A stretch of 6,178 bases of DNA, from NCBI GenBank assembly GCA_029262935.1, contig JAJCYK010000094.1, positions 1-6,178 on the forward strand, written 5' to 3'. Source of the DNA: Cytophagales bacterium. Its GTDB lineage: Bacteria > Bacteroidota > Bacteroidia > Cytophagales > Cyclobacteriaceae. Positions 1-5,393 of this stretch are shown here, one piece after another; within the stretch, counting starts at the first letter, position 1, and each line of letters opens with the position of its first letter. Both the position numbers and the translations under genes were made by a program. Below the pieces are notes generated by a model. The model did not search any database. It worked only from the letters and a program-made list of their open reading frames with translations, and was not told the DNA's origin.

Positions 1-2656
1 TCTCCTCTTTGAACTATACGATGTGTACACCAGTACATACTCTCCACTTCCAGAAAAGGCTCAGCAGAAAGAAGAGCTGCCAACTTTTGATCGCTTTTAT
101 GCCTGGGGTCAAGTGTTACTAAAGGATTTTGATGAAGTAGATCGCTACCTGGTAGATGCTGACAGGCTCTATAGGAACCTTCAGGATCTAAAGGACCTAG
201 AAGCACATTATGCAGATAATGAGGAAGTGTTGTTTGCTTTAAAGCGATTTAATGAAATGATGGGTCAGGACGAAACCCAATTAATGACCAACTTTTCAAA
301 TCAATGGACCCGGGTAAGCAGGTCCTATCATGCTTTTAAAAAGCATTTGGAATCCAAAAACCTGCGTTACAGTGGTCAACTTTACCGGGACGTAGCGGAA
401 AAACTTCAAGCAGGCAGCCTTGACCTACCTTATGAAAAAATCGTCTTTGCGGGGTTCAATGCCCTTTCTAAAGCTGAAGAAGTCATATTCAGTAGTTTGA
501 TGAAACAAGGAAAGTGCCTGATCTACTGGGACGCCGATCGTTGGTATTTAGATAATGAAAAAGACGAAGCAGGCAAATTTCTTAGGCACTACTACAAACG
601 TTGGCGACCTTCAGAGACCAGTAAGTGGGTAATTACAGATTTGTTACAGGACCAAAAAGAACTGCGCCTAATTGGTGGGGTTCAATCCATGGGCCAGGCA
701 CAGGTTGCCGGCCAATTGCTTCAAGAGATTCCTCAATCTGCCCATAAAAGTTGTGCCGTGGTATTGGCGGATGAAAATTTGCTATTCCCAATGCTATATG
801 CTTTGCCATCCAATATCGAAAAGCTGAACGTTACCATGGGTTTTCCATTGAAAAACAGCCTTTGGTTTCGGCTTGCTCAGGCTTACTTACATTTTCAAAT
901 GCAGATAAAAGGAAGAGGGGCAAAAGTGTATTTTGAAATAACCTCTTTTAAGAACCTGTTGGCAAACTCACTCCTGCAGCAGGGAACCAGCTCTAGTATT
1001 TCTCATTTACAACGAAAGATGCGCTTCTCACGAAGTAAATGGGTATTGGGACAATCAATCTTAGAGGAAGAGTTACCTACACTACTGAAGCAAGTTTTCA
1101 CTCCTCAAACAGGAGTGGTTGACTTGTTAAGTAACCTTAGATCATTGCTAGTTACGTTGTATCATCGTTTGCGCTTGGATAAAGAACAGGCACCGGTGGA
1201 ATCAGAGTTTGCCTATCACAGTATCAAACAGTTACAACAGTTGGAGCAAAGGTTGTCAGAGCATAGTCAGCAAATGGAACCGAAAACCCTGACCCGGCTG
1301 GTGGCTGAAGCCTTTCAACAGGCTAAAGTACCATTTTCAGGAGAGCCTATAGGAGGCGTGCAATTGATGGGGTTTTTAGAGACCAGGGCTTTGGACTTTG
1401 AAGATTTGACCATTCTCTCAGTAAACGAGGGCAAATTGCCCAAAGGACAGCAATTTGGCACTTATATACCCTTTGCTATGCGAAAAGCCTTTAAGATGCC
1501 TACGTTTGAAGAACAGGATGCTATTTATTCTTACCATTTTAAAAGAGTATTACAGAGAGCCAAGCGAGTAAATATTCTTTATAACACAGAGGTTGCCATA
1601 GATGGCTCAGGCGAAAAAAGTCGGTTTCTTTGGCAACTACTACAAGCCCAAGGTTCTCAATCTCTGGATGAGAGTATTTACCAAATGCCCATGCTTGGGT
1701 CCGCAATAAATGCCCTATTAGAAGTGCCTAAAACGACAGCGTTGCTGGCTCAAATGGAAAACCAATTAGTGCCAGAAGATAGCCAAGGGAAACCTCTATC
1801 TGCCACCGCCATCCGTCACTATTTGGACTGTAGCTTACGGTTTTATTTCCGATACGTCTTAAAGTTACCCGAGAGGGAGAAAGTTCAAACAGAGCTGGAC
1901 GCTAGAGATTTTGGAAATATCGTTCACAATGCATTAGAAAAGTTGTACCAACCCTGGAAAGGACAAGCATTGACGGTTGATGACCTAAAGAAAATCGTAG
2001 CTTCGGAAGCTGTAATGGAGGTGGTTAAAACATCTTTTCAGGAGTACTATAACAAAGCTGTACCTACAGTTTTAGAAGGTAAAGACGTATTGCATGAACA
2101 AATTGTGCAAAAGCTCTTAATAAAGGTCTTGCAAAATGATATGAGAAATGCACCGTTCAAGTTGATAGGAACGGAAGAGAAAATTGCCCATAGTATCACT
2201 TTAAAGAGGGGCCGCAAGCTGCGACTAGAAGGAACCCTGGATCGGGTCCACGAGTCTCAAGGTATGTTAAGCATTATCGATTACAAAACCGGTAAGGCAG
2301 ACATGATTCGCATTTATGGCGATCAATTCCCTACCAAAGGGGAACAGTATGTAAGCACACATTTTGAAGAACCTCGCTTCAAATCTGGGTTTCAAGGTTT
2401 GTTCTATGGCTACCTTTCGTGGAAAAACAGCCCTCAGGAAAGAGTAAGAATCGGGGTGTATCCTTTGAAAAAAGTTAATGACGGGGTGCAATGGCTAAAC
2501 GGAGGGAGAGCCATTCCGGCGGCGGGTTTTGACACATTTGAAAAACTGTTGATGGAAGCGCTTGATTCCTTATTTGACCATCAGCAGCCTTTCAAACAAA
2601 CATCAGATACCGATCGTTGCCGGTATTGCGCGTATAAAGATATTTGTCAAAGATAA
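1..2656 (+). CDS. AddB/RecB-like PD-(D/E)XK nuclease, 5' end cut by window
   Basis: This is the C-terminal 884 residues of a large DNA-repair nuclease. The frame is open to the left edge and reads LLFELYDVYTSTYSPLP, which resembles the interior of this family, so the GTG at 23 is probably not the start. Counting from the codon at position 2, residues 451-482 resemble the late motifs of UvrD-like helicases (GFLETRALDF, ILSVNEGKLPKG), as in the inactive helicase fold of AddB. The nuclease domain spans about 600-884, with H642, D747 in a GTLDR motif, and D760/K762 in IDYKTGK. Cysteines C610, C873, C876 and C882 (C-far-C-x2-C-x5-C) match the 4Fe-4S staple of AddB-type nucleases. It is expected to act in the cytoplasm, processing double-strand breaks with an AddA-like helicase; none is in this window. 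Whether the missing N-terminus has a Walker A motif cannot be seen. The family is well supported; the exact role is inferred. Confidence 0.9.
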   Translation, partial: LLFELYDVYTSTYSPLPEKAQQKEELPTFDRFYAWGQVLLKDFDEVDRYLVDADRLYRNLQDLKDLEAHYADNEEVLFALKRFNEMMGQDETQLMTNFSNQWTRVSRSYHAFKKHLESKNLRYSGQLYRDVAEKLQAGSLDLPYEKIVFAGFNALSKAEEVIFSSLMKQGKCLIYWDADRWYLDNEKDEAGKFLRHYYKRWRPSETSKWVITDLLQDQKELRLIGGVQSMGQAQVAGQLLQEIPQSAHKSCAVVLADENLLFPMLYALPSNIEKLNVTMGFPLKNSLWFRLAQAYLHFQMQIKGRGAKVYFEITSFKNLLANSLLQQGTSSSISHLQRKMRFSRSKWVLGQSILEEELPTLLKQVFTPQTGVVDLLSNLRSLLVTLYHRLRLDKEQAPVESEFAYHSIKQLQQLEQRLSEHSQQMEPKTLTRLVAEAFQQAKVPFSGEPIGGVQLMGFLETRALDFEDLTILSVNEGKLPKGQQFGTYIPFAMRKAFKMPTFEEQDAIYSYHFKRVLQRAKRVNILYNTEVAIDGSGEKSRFLWQLLQAQGSQSLDESIYQMPMLGSAINALLEVPKTTALLAQMENQLVPEDSQGKPLSATAIRHYLDCSLRFYFRYVLKLPEREKVQTELDARDFGNIVHNALEKLYQPWKGQALTVDDLKKIVASEAVMEVVKTSFQEYYNKAVPTVLEGKDVLHEQIVQKLLIKVLQNDMRNAPFKLIGTEEKIAHSITLKRGRKLRLEGTLDRVHESQGMLSIIDYKTGKADMIRIYGDQFPTKGEQYVSTHFEEPRFKSGFQGLFYGYLSWKNSPQERVRIGVYPLKKVNDGVQWLNGGRAIPAAGFDTFEKLLMEALDSLFDHQQPFKQTSDTDRCRYCAYKDICQR

Positions 2657-2660
2657 CTAA

Positions 2661-2764
2661 ATGAACAGCAGCTTTGCGGTGATGAGATGGAGCAAGTTTT
2701 GTAAACCTAAATGAAAGCTGAAGTTATGTACATTTGGGGAAATTGTGGAACAGCATTACTGTAG
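2661..2764 (+). other. Nuclease-methyltransferase spacer with two tiny overlapping reading frames
   Basis: The 134-base spacer between the nuclease stop and the methyltransferase start (2657-2790) has no convincing gene. Two mini reading frames lie in it: 2661-2714 (17 residues, MNSSFAVMRWSKFCKPK) and 2711-2764 (17 residues, starting MKAEVMYIWG), joined by an ATGA overlap at 2711-2714. No ribosome binding site or recognisable family supports either. A 9-base inverted pair, AGCAGCTTT at 2667-2675 and AAAGCTGCT at 2771-2779, lies 95 bases apart and is probably chance. No terminator hairpin with a T-run is visible after the nuclease. Confidence 0.2.
2729..2736 (+). promoter_or_regulatory. Candidate Bacteroidota -7 promoter box
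   Basis: TACATTTG matches the Bacteroidota -7 consensus TAnnTTTG exactly and lies 54 bases before the chosen methyltransferase start. The nearest upstream TTTG (2698-2701) is 27 bases away, longer than the usual spacing, so the -33 element is weak or absent. The box contains the TTG at 2734, the start of the longest possible methyltransferase frame; if it is a promoter, that start is excluded. Confidence 0.35.
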
Positions 2765-2790
2765 TTGCTAAAAGCTGCTTGATACATAAA

Positions 2791-3570
2791 ATGAAAGCCT
2801 TATACAATCGCATAGGAGGTAGTTATGATCAAACTAGGAAATCAGACCCTTTTTTAGTAGAAAGATTGGTCTATCATTTAAAGCCGACGGTTGACGAAGC
2901 CTATTTGGACATAGGATGTGGAACAGGCAACTACACATCAGCCTTATGTGAGAAAGGAGGGAAGTGGACAGGGGTAGACGTCTCTTCAGAAATGCTGAGA
3001 CAAGCCCGTCAAAAATCCCCACAAGTTGCATGGGTCATGGCATCGGTAAGCCAGTTGCCTTTTACAGATGCTAAATTCGCCGGTGGTATCGCCACCTTAA
3101 CCATACACCATTGGCCAGATCTGGCTCTAGGATTTCAGGAGTTGGCCCGAGTTTTAAAGGGAGATTTAGTTTTATTTACTTCGTTTCCAAAACAAATGCA
3201 ACGTTATTGGCTTAATCACTATTTTCCGATAATGATGGAACGATCATTATCTCAAATGCCCACTAGCAAGAGTTTGGATCATGCTATTCAAAAGGCTGGC
3301 TGGAGCGTAAAATTTGAAGAGAAATATTTTATTAAAGAGGATTTAAAGGACAGGTTCTTATTTTCAGGGAAACATCAGCCTTCTTTTTATTTGGACCCTA
3401 CTAATAGAGATGGAATCTCATCATTTAGGAATCTTTGCCCTGAAGAAGAACTGAATCAAGGATTGAAGGAGTTAGAAAGAGATCTGCAATCGGGGGATTT
3501 CAATCATGTTCAAGAGCAATACGATAACGACCAAGGGGACTATATGTTTATAAAGGCGGGCATTAGATGA
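2791..3570 (+). CDS. Class I SAM-dependent methyltransferase
   Basis: This 259-residue cytoplasmic enzyme is predicted to transfer a methyl group from S-adenosylmethionine to an unknown substrate. The start is the ATG at 2791, because MKALYNRIGGSYDQTR is the usual beginning of this family. The frame could extend to a TTG at 2734, but the extra 19 residues look non-coding. Motif I is LDIGCGTGN (D40-N47), the glycine-rich SAM loop. GVDVS (D63) is the acidic residue expected to bind the SAM ribose hydroxyls. LPF near residue 90 and IHHWPD (H106-D110) are the later Rossmann-strand motifs typical of UbiE/Methyltransf_11 relatives. The C-terminal half is a less conserved cap that should define the substrate. 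The gene stands alone, 134 bases after the nuclease and 117 bases before the sigma gene. It may have its own promoter, and nothing in the context links it to either neighbour. Fold assignment is firm; substrate is unknown. Confidence 0.88.
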   Translation: MKALYNRIGGSYDQTRKSDPFLVERLVYHLKPTVDEAYLDIGCGTGNYTSALCEKGGKWTGVDVSSEMLRQARQKSPQVAWVMASVSQLPFTDAKFAGGIATLTIHHWPDLALGFQELARVLKGDLVLFTSFPKQMQRYWLNHYFPIMMERSLSQMPTSKSLDHAIQKAGWSVKFEEKYFIKEDLKDRFLFSGKHQPSFYLDPTNRDGISSFRNLCPEEELNQGLKELERDLQSGDFNHVQEQYDNDQGDYMFIKAGIR

Positions 3571-3629
3571 GTAGGGTTGTTACTACTTTATTATTTTCTG
3601 ATAAACCGTAGCCCTTTGATTATCGTTTA

Positions 3630-3637
3630 TACTTTTG
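3630..3637 (+). promoter_or_regulatory. Candidate -7 promoter box for the sigma/anti-sigma operon
   Basis: TACTTTTG fits the Bacteroidota -7 consensus TAnnTTTG and ends 50 bases before the GTG start of the sigma gene. The TTTG at 3615-3618 is only 11 bases upstream, shorter than normal for a -33 element, so only half of the promoter is convincing. The position in the 117-base gap is right for transcription of the sigma-FecR-receptor unit. An autoregulated ECF promoter could also lie here and would not match this consensus. Confidence 0.35.
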
Positions 3638-3687
3638 TTTAAAAGAACTACGTATTTTGATTACATAATTACCGGATCAACCAGTTG

Positions 3688-4275
3688 GTGAATACAAATT
3701 ACAGTGACCTGCAAATTACTACCGGTTTGGCTTCCGGCGATCGGAAAATATACGAGTTTGTATTTCGCAAGTACTATATTCCTCTATGTCGATTTTGCCT
3801 AAAATTCGTACGAGTTGAAGAGGTATCAGAGGAAGTGGTACAAGAGGTCTTTGTCTACATATGGGAGAGAAGAGCCGCTATTGAATTTACATCAAGCTTA
3901 CAAGCGTATTTATACGCCGCAGTAAAAAACCGATCAATCAACTACATTCGATCCCAAGTAACTAGAGAACAACACCTAGCTGCATATACAGAGCGACAGG
4001 ACCTTGTTGTGTCCCCGAAACAGGACCATGTCGATAGAGAAGAATTAATAATTTTGGTTAGGCAAGCTATTGATTCCCTGCCGGATAAATGCAAACACAT
4101 TTTTAGTTTAAGCCGGGATGCAGGTCTAACTTATCAAGAAATTGCCCATGAACTGGGTATTTCCCCCAAAACGGTGGAAGCCCAAATGAGCATTGCACTA
4201 AAAAAATTGCGATCTTTTGTCGGGGCCCACAAAGACTTAATTTTATTTTGGACCTTAGTAATTTGCCTACTATGA
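3688..4275 (+). CDS. ECF RNA polymerase sigma factor, FecI-like
   Basis: This 195-residue sigma-70 factor of the Bacteroidota family 1 type (FecI-like) should direct RNA polymerase to a small regulon, probably including the downstream receptor. Region 2 covers about residues 20-90 and includes EEVVQEVFVYIWERR (core binding and -10 recognition) and AYLYAAVKNRSINYIRSQ. Region 4 covers about 115-178, with IDSLPDKCKHIF followed by the helix-turn-helix LTYQEIAHELGISPKTVEAQ. The last 14 residues (LILFWTLVICLL at the end) are strongly hydrophobic, a common tail in this family that may aid membrane or FecR association. There is no ATG: an in-frame TGA at 3658-3660 confines the start to a TTG (3685) or GTG (3688), and GTG is preferred as the stronger codon. 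FecR follows after 78 bases, as usual for a sigma/anti-sigma pair, which supports control by FecR. Confidence 0.93.
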   Translation: MNTNYSDLQITTGLASGDRKIYEFVFRKYYIPLCRFCLKFVRVEEVSEEVVQEVFVYIWERRAAIEFTSSLQAYLYAAVKNRSINYIRSQVTREQHLAAYTERQDLVVSPKQDHVDREELIILVRQAIDSLPDKCKHIFSLSRDAGLTYQEIAHELGISPKTVEAQMSIALKKLRSFVGAHKDLILFWTLVICLL

Positions 4276-4353
4276 AAAATAATAATTAATTTTTTGTCAC
4301 CTTTTAGGGGTATCATGTAAACGACTTGACATATAGGTAGAGTAACTGTCACT
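4276..4353 (+). promoter_or_regulatory. Sigma-FecR intergenic spacer, possible mRNA element
   Basis: This 78-base gap begins with an AT-rich stretch ending in six Ts (4290-4295), followed by ACCTTTTAGGGGTATC (4299-4314). ACC/GGT here can close a very small hairpin. TGTCAC occurs at 4295-4300 and again at 4347-4352, just before the FecR ATG, and TGACA (4327-4331) can pair with TGTCA (4347-4351). In my recollection many Bacteroidota FecI-FecR pairs have a similar T-rich stretch followed by an AGGGGTA-like block; this was not checked. It contains no Bacteroidota-type promoter. It could set the translation ratio of sigma to anti-sigma, but that role is speculative. Confidence 0.3.
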
Positions 4354-5358
4354 ATGAATGATTTGGATACTATAATTGCAAAATATTTGGATAACTCCTG
4401 TTCCGAGGAGGAGTCTGCGGAATTGCAAAAATGGTTGCAAGATTCAAGTGAAAATGCCCTGCATTTTGAAAAAATCAAGGCAGTTTGGCAAATGTCAGTG
4501 TTAGATGCAGAAGCATTTGAACCCAACCTGGAAAAGGCTTGGAATCAAGTAAATCAACAAACAATCAAGGAGCCTGTTCACAAAACAAAAGTGCTGTCAA
4601 TAAACCCTCGTTGGTGGCGTTATGCAGCAGCCATACTAGTCACTGGATTAATCGGGTGGGGAGGCTTTAGCCTGTTCAAGAGCTCGAATTTATCAGATGC
4701 CAAGCAAATTGTGGTACAAACGAAACTGGAAAAGAACACGGTGGTTGATTTGCCAGATGGCAGTCAGGTGTGGTTGAGCGCGAATAGTACATTACGATAC
4801 CCAGAAGAGTTTTCAAAAGATGCTCGAAGCGTCGAATTGCAAGGGGTGGCCTATTTTGAGGTGTTGAAAAATAGCGAAAACCCCTTTTCAGTTAAAACGG
4901 AAGAAACAATAACTACCGTAGTTGGAACGGCCTTTAATGTAAGAGCTTTGGCTGAAGACAGCCTGGTGGCGGTTACAGTAACCTCTGGGAAAGTGCATTT
5001 TGGTTCTCAACAAGATCAGCCTGCCAGAGTGTCTTTAAATCCAGGTGACCAAGGTACTTATTACAAGGAAAACCTGCTTGTGGAAAAGTCAACGAGCCAA
5101 GATTTGAATTTTCTGGCTTGGAAGACAGGTAAGTTAATTTTCAAAAATACTCCGTTACCTGAAGTGATTACAGCGATAAATCGTCATTATCAAAGCAATG
5201 TTGTTTTAGGAAATCCAGCCCTAAACACGTGCCAGATTACTTCAACATTTGATAATAAAAGCTTGGACGAAATACTAGATGTCCTTACGGTAATCTTTAA
5301 CGGTAAGGTTACTTACCAGCAAGATGCCATCTCCATTAGTGGTAGCGGATGTTTATGA
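4354..5358 (+). CDS. FecR-family anti-sigma factor with C-terminal DUF4974-like domain
   Basis: This 334-residue inner-membrane regulator should bind the upstream sigma factor in the cytoplasm and sense the receptor in the periplasm. Residues 1-70 form the cytoplasmic anti-sigma part (MNDLDTIIAKYLDNSCSEEE, then an acidic helix and a conserved-looking KIKAVWQ). WWRY at 87-90 leads into a single membrane segment at about 90-108. The periplasmic FecR domain is about 124-217, including LEKNTVVDLPDGSQVWLSAN, ELQGVAYFEV and VVGTAFNVRA. Residues 257-330 (GKLIFKNTPLPEVITAINRHY, then SLDEILDVLTVIF and ISISGSGC) match the DUF4974 end common in this phylum, an STN-like fold. Length and start are normal. 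No signal-peptidase site is expected, since the helix acts as a membrane anchor. The stop overlaps an ATG (ATGA at 5355-5358), and the receptor gene follows after 27 bases, so the two are almost certainly co-transcribed. Confidence 0.94.
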   Translation: MNDLDTIIAKYLDNSCSEEESAELQKWLQDSSENALHFEKIKAVWQMSVLDAEAFEPNLEKAWNQVNQQTIKEPVHKTKVLSINPRWWRYAAAILVTGLIGWGGFSLFKSSNLSDAKQIVVQTKLEKNTVVDLPDGSQVWLSANSTLRYPEEFSKDARSVELQGVAYFEVLKNSENPFSVKTEETITTVVGTAFNVRALAEDSLVAVTVTSGKVHFGSQQDQPARVSLNPGDQGTYYKENLLVEKSTSQDLNFLAWKTGKLIFKNTPLPEVITAINRHYQSNVVLGNPALNTCQITSTFDNKSLDEILDVLTVIFNGKVTYQQDAISISGSGCL

Positions 5359-5393
5359 GGAAAAGTTGTTTTAAAACCTTTTGGTATGCTTAA
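5355..5393 (+). other. Mini reading frame overlapping the fecR stop (leader or displaced receptor start)
   Basis: ATGA at 5355-5358 overlaps the fecR stop and opens a 12-codon frame, MRKSCFKTFWYA, ending at TAA 5391-5393. Its stop overlaps the second to third codons of the receptor frame that starts at 5386. The basic, Lys/Arg-containing peptide looks like the n-region of a signal peptide. Loss of one base near 5388-5393 would fuse it to the receptor sequence (KIEVTVLLLVFW). It may be a coupling leader, a true displaced start, or chance. Confidence 0.35.

Noticed and set aside
23..25. GTG as the start of the nuclease gene
   Set aside because: The frame stays open to the left edge and the seven residues before it (LLFELYD) fit the interior of the family, so the true start is outside the window.
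2267..2491. 74-residue reading frame on the minus strand
   Set aside because: It lies wholly inside the conserved nuclease domain on the other strand, with no recognisable family and no start signal; an antisense shadow.
2734..2790. Extension of the methyltransferase to a TTG start
   Set aside because: The extra 19 residues are not family-like, TTG is a weak start, and it falls inside a candidate -7 box; the ATG at 2791 gives the typical N-terminus.
2834..3031. 65-residue reading frame on the minus strand
   Set aside because: It is antisense to the SAM-binding motifs of the methyltransferase, which fully explain the coding signal there.
3573..3615. Terminator hairpin after the methyltransferase (GGGTTGT with GTAGCCC)
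   Set aside because: The pairing needs three G-U wobbles across a 27-base loop and lacks a strong T-run, so it does not support a terminator.
4326..4331. TTGACA as a sigma-70 -35 box before fecR
   Set aside because: Bacteroidota primary promoters do not use this box, it is only about 20 bases before the fecR start, and no matching -10 is placed to start a usable transcript.
4134..4526. 130-residue minus-strand reading frame across the sigma-FecR spacer
   Set aside because: It is antisense to the sigma helix-turn-helix and the FecR N-terminus, has no family resemblance, and its composition is that of a shadow frame.
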